A DNA stretch of 64,000 bases from positions 310,001 to 374,000 of the forward strand of contig NZ_KQ947985.1 of assembly GCF_001513975.1 (NCBI RefSeq). The letters are read 5' to 3'. This stretch comes from Streptomyces curacoi. GTDB taxonomy: Bacteria > Actinomycetota > Actinomycetes > Streptomycetales > Streptomycetaceae. The position numbers and the translations under genes are program-made. Every line of letters starts with the position of its first letter. Position 1 is the first letter of the stretch. Below the pieces are notes generated by a model. It did not search any database. It was not told where the DNA came from and was given only the letters and a program-made list of their open reading frames with translations. Of this stretch, positions 8,804 to 18,222 are shown piece after piece.

Positions 8804-10080
8804 TGGATCCCCTCCACCATGCTCGGGTTGCTCTGGGCGCCGATGTGGGCGTGCGTCGGGTCATAACTGACTCCCACACCCTTCAGCGCGATTTCTCGTG
8901 CCGCCTCAAGATAGGACAGGGCACCGCTCGATCCTGGATCGTAGGTCAGCACCGTCTGCCCATAGCTAGGCGCCTCGGAGATACGGACCGAGCGAGGAAT
9001 GCTCGTCCGCAGTACCTCGTCGCCGAAGTGGCTGCGCACCTCGTCCGCAACCTGGGATGCAAGCCGCGTCCGACCGTCGTACATGGTGAGCAGGATTGTC
9101 GATACATGCAGGGCGGGGTTGAGGTGCCCCCGCACCAGGTCGACGTTGCGCAGCAGTTGGCCCAGGCCCTCCAGCGCGTAGTACTCGCACTGGATCGGGA
9201 TCAGGACCTCCTGCCCGGCCACCAGCGCGTTGACCGTCAGCAGTCCGAGCGAGGGCGGGCAGTCGATGAGGATGTAGTCCAGCGGCTGCTCGTAGGCCTG
9301 GATCGCCCGCTGAAGTCGGCTTTCGCGGGCCACCAGGGACACCAGCTCGATCTCCGCACCGGCGAGATCGATCGTGGCAGGAGCACAGAAGAGGCCCTCG
9401 ACATCGGGGACCGGCTGGACGACTTCCGCGAGCGGCTTGCTCTCGACCAACACGTCATAGATCGAAGGGACTTCGGCGTGATGGTCGATCCCCAGAGCAG
9501 TGGACGCGTTGCCCTGCGGGTCGAGATCGATGACCAGCACACGGCCGCCATGAAGAGCCAGCGACGCGGCAAGGTTGACGGTCGTCGTCGTCTTACCCAC
9601 GCCCCCCTTCTGATTGGCGACCACCATGACGCGGGTCTGCTCGGGCCGTGGCAGGCCCTCGCCGGCGCGGCCTAGAGCCTCCACCGCCAGTTGGGCAGCA
9701 CGACCGATGGGAGTGTCGTCCATCGGGGGCGGTGTTTCACGTGAAACATCCTCCCCCATCGACTCGGTACGGGGGCCGGGGACCGGATCGGTCATCGGTC
9801 CCGCGATGTTGGCGTCGGACCGCAAGGATTCACTCTCCTCGACTTCAGGCTCGCAATGAACAGAGCCTCCCATGTCTTCGGGGTCGTGAACCAGTGAGGC
9901 CTGGTGTTCTGTGGAGAAATCCACCTCTGTGGAAAACTCCGTGCCCCTCAAGGGGGACGCAGTGTCATCGAAGGGACCCTCTCCGAGAGAGCCGAGAGGC
10001 TTTCGGTCGCGAGGTTCGGCCGCAGCCCGGCCGCGACTGATGATGCCGTGCAGCAGTGAGCGACGTTTCACGTGAAACAC
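8800..10080 (-). CDS. parA: Chromosome-partitioning ATPase ParA
   Basis: A ParA/Soj deviant Walker-A ATPase with KGGVGKTTTTVNLA, Walker A' VIDLDPQGNAS, and IDCPPSLGLLT in the switch region. It drives segregation with ParB and acts during sporulation in Streptomyces. The start is uncertain. The longest frame begins at GTG 10080 inside a parS site and has no ribosome-binding site. Its first 70 codons have weaker GC3 and include DnaA-box-like segments, so they may be promoter DNA. In-frame ATGs at residues 70, 96, 108 and 120 are alternatives, all before the ATPase core at about residue 150. Confidence 0.93.
   Translation of the reverse strand: MFHVKRRSLLHGIISRGRAAAEPRDRKPLGSLGEGPFDDTASPLRGTEFSTEVDFSTEHQASLVHDPEDMGGSVHCEPEVEESESLRSDANIAGPMTDPVPGPRTESMGEDVSRETPPPMDDTPIGRAAQLAVEALGRAGEGLPRPEQTRVMVVANQKGGVGKTTTTVNLAASLALHGGRVLVIDLDPQGNASTALGIDHHAEVPSIYDVLVESKPLAEVVQPVPDVEGLFCAPATIDLAGAEIELVSLVARESRLQRAIQAYEQPLDYILIDCPPSLGLLTVNALVAGQEVLIPIQCEYYALEGLGQLLRNVDLVRGHLNPALHVSTILLTMYDGRTRLASQVADEVRSHFGDEVLRTSIPRSVRISEAPSYGQTVLTYDPGSSGALSYLEAAREIALKGVGVSYDPTHAHIGAQSNPSMVEGIQ
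9734..9747. other. parS centromere site 4
   Basis: Perfect GTTTCACGTGAAAC inside the 5' region of parA, read in the gene as VSRET. Confidence 0.95.
10065..10078. other. parS centromere site 5
   Basis: Perfect GTTTCACGTGAAAC at the extreme 5' end of the longest parA frame, so ParB bound here could affect parAB transcription. Confidence 0.95.
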
Positions 10081-10171
10081 GATGCACAGCAGCCGTGGCC
10101 GAACTGCCGCGACACTCCGACCTGCGTGGGTTTGGCAGCTTGTGTGGAGTACGTCTCGTCGTCAGGACGGA

Positions 10172-10888
10172 TCAGCGGCGACGGCGTGCTCGACCCGTCC
10201 GGGCCGCCTTCGCCCGCTTCGCCGCAAAGCGCACACCACCCGGGCTCTCCCCGACTTCCACCCGCACGACCGTCGACAGCGGATCCACGACGCCCTCACC
10301 CACATGCAGGATCGACGTCTCCACCGCACCCAGCTTGCTCAGGGCGGCGGCCGCGCTCTTCAGCTCCTCTTCGGCGGTATCGCCCTTGAGGGCGAGCATC
10401 TCACCGTAGGGACGCAGCAGCGGGATGCCCCAGGTGGCCAACCGGTCCAGCGGTGCCACCGCACGGGCGGTCACGACATGCACCGGCTGCAGCTTCCCCA
10501 TGACCTCTTCGGCGCGACCACGGACGACCGTCACATGATCCAGCCCCAGCAGCTCCACAACCTCCGTCAGGAAGTTCGTACGCCGCAGCAGGGGCTCCAG
10601 CAGCGTGATCTTCAGGTCCTCCCGGACGAGCGCCAGGGGAATGCCGGGCAGGCCGGCACCCGAGCCGACATCGCATACCGTCACCCCCTCGGGAACGACC
10701 TCGGAGAGCACCGCACAGTTCAGCAGATGTCGCTCCCACAGGCGGGGCACTTCTCGCGGGCCGATCAGGCCACGCTGCACACCCGCCTCGGCGAGCAGTT
10801 CGGCGTAGCGGACCGCATCAGCGAAGCGATCACCGAACACCTCACGTGCCTGCTCGGGCGCAGGGGGGAGCTCCGCTGCCTCCGTCAC
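10172..10888 (-). CDS. rsmG: 16S rRNA (guanine-527-N7)-methyltransferase RsmG (GidB)
   Basis: A 238-residue SAM-dependent methyltransferase that modifies G527 of 16S rRNA; in Streptomyces, loss gives low-level streptomycin resistance. The SAM motif VCDVGSGAGLPGIPLAL and the upstream WERHLLNCAVLSE are clear. The frame is open 47 codons further, but GTG 10888 has GGAAGGA in front and starts the family sequence (VTEAAELPPAPEQAREVFG). The Lys/Arg/Ala-rich tail ends in RRRR. It sits between jag and parA, the usual order. Confidence 0.95.
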   Translation of the reverse strand: MTEAAELPPAPEQAREVFGDRFADAVRYAELLAEAGVQRGLIGPREVPRLWERHLLNCAVLSEVVPEGVTVCDVGSGAGLPGIPLALVREDLKITLLEPLLRRTNFLTEVVELLGLDHVTVVRGRAEEVMGKLQPVHVVTARAVAPLDRLATWGIPLLRPYGEMLALKGDTAEEELKSAAAALSKLGAVETSILHVGEGVVDPLSTVVRVEVGESPGGVRFAAKRAKAARTGRARRRR

Positions 10889-10966
10889 GGGGACCGTCCT
10901 TCCGTACCGCGCCGGCGCACCGAGCGCCGACACCAGAACCACCAGAACTATCAGGCTGACAAAGTT

Positions 10967-10994
10967 CGGCCCCGCCTGCGGGCAGACGGGGCCG
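10967..10994 (-). terminator. Hairpin after jag
   Basis: Stem CGGCCCCG/CGGGGCCG with a 12-nt loop between the jag stop and the rsmG start. It is followed on the minus strand by AACTTTGT, so it could be an attenuator or a partial terminator within the operon. Confidence 0.45.
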
Positions 10995-11012
10995 GGGGAA
11001 TGTTCGGGCCGA

Positions 11013-11525
11013 TCAGGCGGGAAGCACAACGACGAACCGCTGCGGCTCCTCGCCCTCGGACTCGCTCCGCAGGCCCGCGGCCTTGACCGCGTCGTGCACG
11101 ACCTTGCGCTCGAACGGAGTCATCGGCTTCAGCTTCACGGGCTCGCCGGAGCTCTTGACCTCAGCGGCAGCCTTGGCGCCCAGTTCGGAGAGCTCGGCGC
11201 GCTTCTTGGCGCGGTAGCCGGCGATGTCCAGCATCAGGCGGCTGCGGTCCCCGGTCTCCCGGTGCACGGCCAGGCGCGTGAGCTCCTGAAGCGCCTCCAG
11301 CACCTCGCCGTCACGCCCGACCAGCTTCTGCAGGTCTCGGCTGCCCGTGTCGCTGATGATCGAGACAGCGGCGCGGTCGGCCTCGACGTCCATGTCGATG
11401 TCGCCGTCGAGGTCGGCGATGTCGAGCAGACCCTCGAGGTAGTCCGCCGCGATCTCGCCCTCCTGCTCCAGGCGGGTCAGGGTGTCTGCACCCTCGGCGG
11501 CGGCGGAGGTGGTGCCTTCCGTCAC
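11013..11525 (-). CDS. jag: Jag/KhpB-like KH-R3H RNA-binding protein
   Basis: A 170-residue protein with a KH domain carrying the GRDGEVLEALQ loop (about residues 75-100) and a C-terminal R3H domain with MTPFERKVVHDAV. It is the SpoIIIJ-associated protein family, which binds RNA and is linked to envelope growth. The GTG start follows AAGAAGGAGCCC, and yidC is 15 bp upstream, so they are co-transcribed. The linker is acidic (DIADLDGDIDMDVEADR), which is normal in the actinobacterial form. Confidence 0.93.
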   Translation of the reverse strand: MTEGTTSAAAEGADTLTRLEQEGEIAADYLEGLLDIADLDGDIDMDVEADRAAVSIISDTGSRDLQKLVGRDGEVLEALQELTRLAVHRETGDRSRLMLDIAGYRAKKRAELSELGAKAAAEVKSSGEPVKLKPMTPFERKVVHDAVKAAGLRSESEGEEPQRFVVVLPA

Positions 11526-11540
11526 GGGATGGGCTCCTTC

Positions 11541-12824
11541 TTACTTCTTGGACGGGGACTTGGGGCGCTGCGGACCGCCCTTGCGCTGCCCGGACTGGGC
11601 CTTGCTGCGGGCGCCGCTGCCGGGCTTCGGCCCGGCCTTCTTGGCAGCGCCGGGCTTGGCGTCCTCGGGCTTGGCGTCCTCGGGCTCGTCGGACTTCTTC
11701 AGCGACATCGGCTCGCCGGCCTGCTTCGCGCCGCCGGACTGACGCTGGGACTTGCTCTGACGCTTCGGCTGCTGACGCTTGGGGGCGGCAGCGGTGGTCG
11801 GCGTGCCGTCCTCGGTCATGGTGGCCACAGCGCCCTCGCTCTTGGCCACGGTGCCGTCGGCCTGCGCGGCGAGACCCGCCTTGCTCAGGCCGTTGATGAA
11901 CTTGCGCTCGTACTCGTTACGGTCACGGCCCTTAGCGACGATCGCCTTGATGATGACGCGCTCGCTACGCTTGCGGGCCTTGCCGTGGTGCGTGACGTGC
12001 TTGGTGAGACGCTCCAGGTACGCGGCCTGAGCCTTGGAACCCGGGGTCGGGTTGTTGTGGATGACGTACATCTGCTGGCCCATGGTCCACACGTTGGTGG
12101 TCAGCCAGTAGACCAGGACACCGACCGGGAAGTTGATACCGAAGACGGCGAACATGATCGGGAAGATGTACATCAGCATCTTCTGCTGCTGCATGAACGG
12201 CGTCTTCACCGTGGTGTCGACGTTCTTCGTCATCAGCTGGCGCTGTGTGTAGAACTGCGACGCCGACATCAGGATGATCATGATCGCCGTGACGATGCGG
12301 ACCGTGGTGATCGAGGCGTCGAGCGCCGCGGCGTCCGCGGCACTGTCCGTGAAGGTCGCGGCCAGCGGGGCGCCGAAGATGTGCGCCTGCTGCGCACTGG
12401 CCAGCAGCCGCTCGTTGATCACGCCAACGGTCTCGTTGTTCGCGATGCTGTTGAGCACGTGGTACAGAGCGAAGAAGAAGGGCGACTGCGCCAGGATGGG
12501 AAGGCACGAGGAGAGCGGGTTGGTGCCCGTCTCCTTGTACAGCTTCATCATCTCTTCGGACTGACGCTGCTTGTCGTTCTTGTAGCGCTCCTGGATCTTC
12601 TTCATCTCCGGCTGGAGCGTCTGCATGGCCCGCGTCGCCTTGATCTGCTTCACGAAGAGCGGGATCAGGCAGATACGGATCAGGATCACCAGAGACACGA
12701 TGGACAGGCCCCAGGCCCACCCGGTGTTATCGCCGAAGAGGGCGCCGTACACCTTGTGGAACTGGACGATGACCCAGGAGACGGGTGTCGTGATGAAGCT
12801 GAAGAGGCTGGCAATCGTGTCCAC
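11541..12824 (-). CDS. yidC: Membrane protein insertase YidC
   Basis: A 427-residue YidC/Oxa1 insertase of the Gram-positive type. The N-terminal membrane segment is followed by a cytoplasmic coiled loop (about residues 65-90), four further membrane segments up to about residue 260, and a long basic, low-complexity C-terminal tail ([20 protein letters not shown]) likely to contact ribosomes. It integrates membrane proteins alone or with Sec. The GTG start lies four bases after the yidD stop; yidD, rnpA and rpmH precede it. Confidence 0.96.
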   Translation of the reverse strand: MDTIASLFSFITTPVSWVIVQFHKVYGALFGDNTGWAWGLSIVSLVILIRICLIPLFVKQIKATRAMQTLQPEMKKIQERYKNDKQRQSEEMMKLYKETGTNPLSSCLPILAQSPFFFALYHVLNSIANNETVGVINERLLASAQQAHIFGAPLAATFTDSAADAAALDASITTVRIVTAIMIILMSASQFYTQRQLMTKNVDTTVKTPFMQQQKMLMYIFPIMFAVFGINFPVGVLVYWLTTNVWTMGQQMYVIHNNPTPGSKAQAAYLERLTKHVTHHGKARKRSERVIIKAIVAKGRDRNEYERKFINGLSKAGLAAQADGTVAKSEGAVATMTEDGTPTTAAAPKRQQPKRQSKSQRQSGGAKQAGEPMSLKKSDEPEDAKPEDAKPGAAKKAGPKPGSGARSKAQSGQRKGGPQRPKSPSKK

Positions 12825-12827
12825 TAA

Positions 12828-13181
12828 TCATGCTCCTTGGGCATGGGACGGGGTCTCTGCGGCCGGGCTCGAAGAAACATTCTCTTCGGTGGCCGTTTCG
12901 GCGGCGAAGGGCCCGCCCTTGCGTGCGCGCAAAGCGTTGCGCAGCATCTCGTGCCACCGTGGGCGCTTGCGCGGCGGGACATGATCCACGCCACCCAGCG
13001 ACCACGGGTTGCACCGCAGGATGCGCCAGGCGGTGAGCGCCGTGCCCTTGATCGCACCGTGCCGGTCGATGGCCGTATAGCCGTAGTGCGAACACGACGG
13101 GTAGTACTTGCACACCGGCCCCAGCAGTGGACTGATCGTCCACTGGTACAGCTTGATCAGAGCCAGCAGCGGGTACTTCAT
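12828..13181 (-). CDS. yidD: Membrane protein insertion efficiency factor YidD
   Basis: A 117-residue small membrane-associated protein with the family signature [27 protein letters not shown] and the conserved RCNPW segment. It assists YidC-dependent insertion. Its ATG overlaps the rnpA stop by four bases (ATGA). The C-terminal 30 residues are a variable tail. Confidence 0.95.
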   Translation of the reverse strand: MKYPLLALIKLYQWTISPLLGPVCKYYPSCSHYGYTAIDRHGAIKGTALTAWRILRCNPWSLGGVDHVPPRKRPRWHEMLRNALRARKGGPFAAETATEENVSSSPAAETPSHAQGA

Positions 13182-13549
13182 CGCGCGCCCCCTCCCAGCA
13201 GCCGCTGCAGAGCGGCATCCAGGTCTCGGGCCAGCTGTGCATGGTCGGCGTCACCCGCACCGGGCAGCGCTCGTACGACTACCAGGCTACCGGGGGGAAA
13301 CAGGTCGACTCGATCGCGCATCAGATGGCGAAGCCTGCGCTTCACCTTGTTGCGTACGACCGCGCCGCCCACGGCCTTGCTCACGACGAAACCCGCACGC
13401 GTCGGGGGAGCGCTCTCCCCAGGCGCGTGCGGGTCCGTGGCACCGCTACGAAGATGGACGACGAGGTGCTGGCGTCCTGCCCTGCGTCCTCGTCGTACCG
13501 CGGTCGCGAAGTCCTCGCGCCGCCTCAGCCGGTTCTCGGTGGGCAGCAC
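13178..13549 (-). CDS. rnpA: Ribonuclease P protein component
   Basis: A 123-residue basic protein subunit of RNase P that supports 5' maturation of tRNA by the catalytic RNA. The RNR motif is visible ([14 protein letters not shown]), as is the N-terminal [20 protein letters not shown]. The GTG start at 13549 lies 21 bp after rpmH, the universal rpmH-rnpA arrangement. It overlaps yidD downstream. Confidence 0.96.
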   Translation of the reverse strand: MLPTENRLRRREDFATAVRRGRRAGRQHLVVHLRSGATDPHAPGESAPPTRAGFVVSKAVGGAVVRNKVKRRLRHLMRDRVDLFPPGSLVVVRALPGAGDADHAQLARDLDAALQRLLGGGAR

Positions 13550-13570
13550 GACGTCATGACCTGACCGGGA

Positions 13571-13708
13571 TCAGGCGGACAGACGGGCGCGACCCTTGCT
13601 ACGGCGGGACGCGAGAATCGCGCGGCCGGCACGGGTGCGCATACGCAGCCGGAAGCCGTGGGTCTTCGCGCGACGACGGTTGTTCGGCTGGAAGGTGCGC
13701 TTGCTCAC
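13571..13708 (-). CDS. rpmH: 50S ribosomal protein L34
   Basis: 45 residues, the full length of L34, starting with [19 protein letters not shown] and ending in [11 protein letters not shown]. It begins at GTG 13708 after a GGAG site. It is transcribed away from dnaA and is the first gene of the rpmH-rnpA-yidD-yidC-jag-rsmG series. Confidence 0.97.
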   Translation of the reverse strand: MSKRTFQPNNRRRAKTHGFRLRMRTRAGRAILASRRSKGRARLSA

Positions 13709-14091
13709 TCGGGGGCTCCAGAAAAATTCGGTAGTGGCGGGGTGCCGTCCTGGCTGTCACCGTGCGCCCACGAGTAGCTCGCAGTTACGCCCGAGTGCAC
13801 CGCTTCCCGATCACCTGACGCGATCTGTGCCCATCGGAGGCAGGCGGCAGCAGCCATCGACAACTCGACCTGGTTACGGTACGCGCGGCTACGCCATCCG
13901 GTCAAACCGAAGGTCACGGAGAGACACTATCCACAGGCTGGGGACAACAACTTGAACCGCACCCGCCGCCCTGACTACCGTGACTGAACTCCGATTCGTT
14001 CCCTTGTCCCCCTGATTCGGGCTCCACCCGATTTGAAATCCCGACCCGTCCCACATCACACGTTCGTGGGACCCGTGAGAGAGCGTGCCCT
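13709..14091. promoter_or_regulatory. Divergent rpmH/dnaA promoter region
   Basis: 383 bp without a supported gene. It holds a DnaA box CTATCCACA (13927-13935) and, 3 bp further, a weaker inverted one (TGGGGACAA, 13939-13947). This arrangement fits the known autoregulation of Streptomyces dnaA by DnaA boxes in its promoter. No promoter elements could be assigned with confidence. Confidence 0.6.
13927..13935 (+). promoter_or_regulatory. DnaA box in the dnaA upstream region
   Basis: CTATCCACA matches the nonamer core TCCACA. Together with the adjacent inverted TTGTCCCCA-type box it could mediate dnaA autoregulation. Confidence 0.65.
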
Positions 14092-16044
14092 GTGGCTGAC
14101 GTACCTGCCGATCTTGCCGCAGTGTGGCCACGAGTGCTGGAGCAACTCCTCGGTGAGGGCCGCGGCCAGGGGGTCGAGGCGAAGGACGAGCACTGGATCC
14201 GGCGCTGCCAGCCGCTCGCGCTGGTCGCCGACACCGCCCTGCTCGCCGTACCGAACGAGTTCGCGAAGGGCGTACTGGAAGGCCGCCTGGCCCCGATCGT
14301 CAGCGAGACCCTGAGCCGCGAGTGCGGCCGGCCGATCCGCATCGCGATCACCGTCGACGACTCCGCCGGCGAGCCCCCGGCCCCGCCGGTGCCTCCCTCC
14401 CCCAAGCTCTCGACCTCGTTCGAGCAGGGGGGACCCCCATCGCCCCAGCCGCGCTACGAGGAGCCCGAGCTCCCCTCGTACGAGGGCTATGGCCGCCACC
14501 GCGGCGACGACCACCTGCCCGGCACCTCCGCCGACCCGCTGCCCACCGCCCGCCCGGCCTACCCGGGCGAGTACCAGCGCCCCGAGCCCGGCCCCGGCAG
14601 CTGGCCGCGCCCGACCCAGGACGAGTACGGCTGGCAGCAGCAGCGCCTCGGCTTCCCCGAGCGCGACCCGTACGCCTCGCCGTCGCAGGAGCCGTACAGC
14701 CAGGACTCGTACTCCCAGGAGCCGTACGGCTCGCCTTCCCAGGACTACCGCCCGCAGCCGATGGAGCGGCCGTCGTACGACGGGCACCGCCCCGACTATG
14801 AGCAGCACCGCCCCGACTACGAACCGAAGCGGCCGGACTACGACCAGCCACGCGCCGACTACGACCGGGACGCCCGCCGCGACCTGCCCGAGCCGCCCCC
14901 CGGTTCCGGGCATGTCCACCGCGGCGGCCCGGTGGGCGCGAACCTGCCGACCACCGGCGCCCCCGGCCCGCTGGCCGCGCAGCCCGCGCCGGCGTCCGGC
15001 CCCGGCGAACCCACCGCGCGTCTGAACCCGAAGTACCTCTTCGACACGTTCGTCATCGGCGCCTCCAACCGCTTCGCGCACGCGGCCGCGGTCGCCGTCG
15101 CCGAGGCACCGGCGAAGGCCTACAACCCTCTCTTCATCTACGGGGAGTCGGGGCTCGGCAAGACGCACCTGCTGCACGCGATCGGGCACTACGCGCGCAG
15201 CCTCTACCCGGGCACCCGCGTGCGGTATGTGAGCTCGGAGGAGTTCACCAACGAGTTCATCAACTCCATCCGCGACGGCAAGGGCGACAGCTTCCGCAAG
15301 CGCTACCGCGAGATGGACATCCTGCTCGTCGACGACATCCAGTTCCTGGCGGACAAGGAGTCGACGCAGGAGGAGTTTTTCCACACCTTCAACACGCTCC
15401 ACAACGCGAACAAGCAGATCGTGCTCTCCAGCGACCGGCCGCCGAAGCAGCTGGTGACGCTGGAGGACCGGCTGCGGAACCGTTTCGAGTGGGGTCTGAT
15501 CACCGACGTCCAGCCGCCCGAGCTGGAGACGCGCATCGCGATCCTGCGCAAGAAGGCGGTGCAGGAGCAGCTCAACGCACCGCCGGAGGTGCTGGAGTTC
15601 ATCGCCTCCCGTATCTCGCGCAACATCCGCGAACTGGAGGGCGCGCTGATCCGGGTGACGGCGTTCGCGTCGCTCAACCGGCAGCCGGTGGACCTGGGCC
15701 TGACGGAGATCGTCCTGAAGGACCTCATCCCCGGTGGAGAGGACTCCGCGCCGGAGATCACCTCGACGGCGATCATGGGCGCTACGGCCGACTACTTCGG
15801 CCTCACGGTCGAGGACCTGTGCGGCACCTCGCGCGGCCGCGCGCTGGTGACCGCCCGCCAGATCGCCATGTACCTGTGCCGGGAGCTCACGGACCTGTCG
15901 CTGCCGAAGATCGGCGCGCTGTTCGGCGGCCGCGACCACACCACGGTCATGCACGCGGACCGCAAGATCCGCAATCTGATGGCCGAGCGGCGCTCCATCT
16001 ACAACCAGGTCACCGAGCTGACCAACCGCATCAAGAACGGCTGA
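14092..16044 (+). CDS. dnaA: Chromosomal replication initiator protein DnaA
   Basis: A 650-residue AAA+ initiator that binds DnaA boxes and melts oriC. Domain I is at about residues 1-90. A very long disordered domain II (about 90-315) is rich in Pro, Tyr, Asp and Arg. The AAA+ core has Walker [14 protein letters not shown] (about 351) and Walker [11 protein letters not shown] (about 409). The DNA-binding domain IV signature [15 protein letters not shown] is at about 611. The GTG start at 14092 begins the conserved [19 protein letters not shown]. The long domain II is typical of Streptomyces and is over 150 residues longer than in E. coli. It ends with a hairpin at 16080-16113. Confidence 0.98.
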   Translation: MADVPADLAAVWPRVLEQLLGEGRGQGVEAKDEHWIRRCQPLALVADTALLAVPNEFAKGVLEGRLAPIVSETLSRECGRPIRIAITVDDSAGEPPAPPVPPSPKLSTSFEQGGPPSPQPRYEEPELPSYEGYGRHRGDDHLPGTSADPLPTARPAYPGEYQRPEPGPGSWPRPTQDEYGWQQQRLGFPERDPYASPSQEPYSQDSYSQEPYGSPSQDYRPQPMERPSYDGHRPDYEQHRPDYEPKRPDYDQPRADYDRDARRDLPEPPPGSGHVHRGGPVGANLPTTGAPGPLAAQPAPASGPGEPTARLNPKYLFDTFVIGASNRFAHAAAVAVAEAPAKAYNPLFIYGESGLGKTHLLHAIGHYARSLYPGTRVRYVSSEEFTNEFINSIRDGKGDSFRKRYREMDILLVDDIQFLADKESTQEEFFHTFNTLHNANKQIVLSSDRPPKQLVTLEDRLRNRFEWGLITDVQPPELETRIAILRKKAVQEQLNAPPEVLEFIASRISRNIRELEGALIRVTAFASLNRQPVDLGLTEIVLKDLIPGGEDSAPEITSTAIMGATADYFGLTVEDLCGTSRGRALVTARQIAMYLCRELTDLSLPKIGALFGGRDHTTVMHADRKIRNLMAERRSIYNQVTELTNRIKNG

Positions 16045-16079
16045 CACAGCCGGCCGGCGGAGCCGGTCGTACGGCGCTG

Positions 16080-16113
16080 AGGGCGCCCCCGGAGGAGGTT
16101 CCAGGGGCGCCCT
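16080..16113 (+). terminator. Terminator-like hairpin after dnaA
   Basis: Perfect 10-bp stem AGGGCGCCCC/GGGGCGCCCT with a 14-nt loop, 35 bp after the dnaA stop. It separates dnaA transcription from oriC. There is no clear U-tract. Confidence 0.7.
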
Positions 16114-16860
16114 TCGTCATGTCGCGGTCGTCGGCTGTTCGAATACTTGCCGGGTTACGGCCACTCTCCACAGATTCGGCGACTTTCTCCCGTCCACAGC
16201 CTGGGGACTGGGAAGTTGTCCATACGGTGTCCACAGGGGGGCCTGTTGAAAGACGATCAGACCAGGTCAGCTGCATGTGGATTCGTGGACGAACGATCTC
16301 CACAGTCTGTGGACAGAACGGTGATCCACAGGCTGTGCATCAAGTTGTCCACCGGCAACCCACAGGCTGAGGCCCGTTGTCCCCAATGATCCCCGGCTTC
16401 TCCACACCGCTGTCCACTGTTCGGCAACATGACGCGCCTTCTCACCGGGGCGAGTGAAAGGCGTCACACAAAGGTGCCTGGTTGGGCTGTGGGAAAGGTG
16501 GGTAAAGCTGGGGACGGCGCTGGGGAGAAGTCGCCTCAGGCTGTGCATGGGGTGTGCAGAACTTTCTGTTCTCCACAGAGACACCCGGTTGTCCACTGCT
16601 TCCACCCACAGGCCCAGTGGACAAAATCTCCGCTCTGAGCTGGGCAAACGTGGTTATCCACGGTATCCACAGGCCCTACTACTACTCCCAACCAGAGAGA
16701 GCGGGGAATTCGTTTCGAAGCGGGGCCTGTGCACAACTCGCCGTCCGGCTCCCGGCTGCCCCTCGTCACGACTTGACCCCGAGAGGCACCTACTGTCAGT
16801 GCGGTGCGTCAGACTGGTCCCCGGTGTCCTTCCCCTCACCGGGGCTCACGACACCGAGTC
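16114..16860. other. Chromosomal replication origin oriC
   Basis: The dnaA-dnaN spacer carries a dense set of DnaA boxes sharing TCCACA. Plus-strand examples start at 16164, 16190, 16227, 16296, 16322, 16345, 16398, 16410, 16569, 16589, 16654 and 16663. Inverted copies are at 16308-16316 and 16616-16624, with near-matches at 16216, 16356 and 16489. The strongest are TTGTCCACC (16345), TTGTCCACT (16589) and its inverted twin at 16616. Boxes form two groups (16164-16418 and 16569-16671) around a stretch of about 150 bp poor in boxes, as known for Streptomyces oriC. No long AT-rich unwinding element stands out. Confidence 0.92.
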
Positions 16861-16916
16861 AGACGACGAAGGCGAAGCAGGGCGCGAACGCCGGCAACAG
16901 CAGGAGGCGGCTTACG

Positions 16917-18047
16917 GTGAAGATCCGGGTGGAACGCGACGTACTCGCGGAGGCAGTGGCCTGGGCGGCGCGCAGCCTCCCGGCCCGTCCGCCGGCGCCT
17001 GTCCTCGCCGGCCTCCTGCTCAAGGCCGACGAAGGTCAGCTGAGCCTGTCCAGCTTCGACTACGAGGTCTCCGCGCGGGTGAGTGTCGAGGCGGAGGTCG
17101 AGGAGGAGGGCACGGTCCTCGTCTCCGGCCGTCTCCTCGCGGACATCTCCCGCGCTCTCCCCAACCGTCCGGTGGAGATTTCCACAGACGGTGTACGAGC
17201 GACGGTGGTCTGCGGCTCCTCGCGGTTCACACTCCACACCCTGCCTGTGGAGGAGTACCCGGCGCTCCCGCAGATGCCGAACGCGACCGGCACGGTCCCC
17301 GGCGAGGTCTTCTCCTCCGCCGTGCAGCAGGTGGCCATCGCCGCCGGCCGTGACGACACGCTGCCCGTCCTCACCGGTGTGCGCATCGAGATCGAGGGCG
17401 ACACGGTGACGCTGGCGTCCACCGACCGCTACCGCTTCGCGGTCCGCGAGTTCCTGTGGAAGCCGGAGAACCCGGAGGCCTCCGCGGTCGCGCTGGTGCC
17501 CGCCAAGACGCTTCTGGACACCGCCAAGGCGCTGACCAGCGGCGACAGCGTCACCCTGGCCCTGTCGGGCTCGGGTGCGGGTGAGGGCCTGATCGGTTTC
17601 GAGGGCGCGGGCCGGCGTACGACGACCCGTCTGCTGGAGGGCGACCTCCCGAAGTACCGCACGCTGTTCCCGACGGAGTTCAACAGCGTCGCCGTGATCG
17701 AGACCGCCCCCTTCGTGGAGGCCGTCAAGCGTGTGGCCCTGGTCGCCGAGCGGAACACCCCGGTGCGGCTGAGCTTCGAGCAGGGCGTGCTGATCCTGGA
17801 GGCCGGCTCCAGCGACGACGCACAGGCTGTGGAAAGGGTCGACGCCCAGCTGGAGGGCGACGACATCTCGATCGCCTTCAACCCGACGTTCCTGCTGGAC
17901 GGCCTGAGCGCCATCGACTCCCCGGTGGCCCAGCTGTCCTTCACGACGTCCACGAAGCCGGCGCTGCTGAGCGGCAAGCCGGCGGTGGACGCGGAGGCGG
18001 ACGAGGCCTACAAGTACCTGATCATGCCTGTCCGCCTGAGCGGCTGA
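16917..18047 (+). CDS. dnaN: DNA polymerase III beta subunit (sliding clamp)
   Basis: A 376-residue beta clamp with three repeated domains, ending in the family tail YKYLIMPVRLSG. The frame is open far upstream into oriC, but the conserved N-terminus starts at GTG 16917 (KIRVERDVLAEAVAWAARSL) after AGGAGG. It tethers polymerase III and repair polymerases to DNA. The gene follows oriC directly and ends in a hairpin that incorporates a DnaA box. Confidence 0.98.
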   Translation: MKIRVERDVLAEAVAWAARSLPARPPAPVLAGLLLKADEGQLSLSSFDYEVSARVSVEAEVEEEGTVLVSGRLLADISRALPNRPVEISTDGVRATVVCGSSRFTLHTLPVEEYPALPQMPNATGTVPGEVFSSAVQQVAIAAGRDDTLPVLTGVRIEIEGDTVTLASTDRYRFAVREFLWKPENPEASAVALVPAKTLLDTAKALTSGDSVTLALSGSGAGEGLIGFEGAGRRTTTRLLEGDLPKYRTLFPTEFNSVAVIETAPFVEAVKRVALVAERNTPVRLSFEQGVLILEAGSSDDAQAVERVDAQLEGDDISIAFNPTFLLDGLSAIDSPVAQLSFTTSTKPALLSGKPAVDAEADEAYKYLIMPVRLSG

Positions 18048-18058
18048 GCAGCCGACAG

Positions 18059-18067
18059 TTGTCCACA
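18059..18067 (+). promoter_or_regulatory. Perfect DnaA box between dnaN and gnd
   Basis: TTGTCCACA, the strongest DnaA-box form in Streptomyces, 12 bp after the dnaN stop and overlapping the arm of a hairpin. Confidence 0.7.
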
Positions 18068-18097
18068 GGCCGTGGAGCAGTGATCCCCGGCCTGTGG
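18063..18097 (+). terminator. Hairpin after dnaN
   Basis: Perfect 10-bp stem CCACAGGCCG/CGGCCTGTGG with a 15-nt loop, starting 16 bp after the dnaN stop. It lacks a U-tract. Confidence 0.55.
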
Positions 18098-18222
18098 GAG
18101 AACCGCAGGTGAGGGTCTACGTCTGAGCGCGTATGCCCACGGATGTGCGCGTGCGTCCGGGTTTAGGCTCGTACGTGGGTACGAAGGTGCCACACACGCC
18201 ACAGCAACCTAAGGAACAACTG

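Noticed and set aside
14056..16047. 663-codon minus-strand frame opposite dnaA
   Set aside because: Shadow frame; no family likeness and complete overlap with dnaA.
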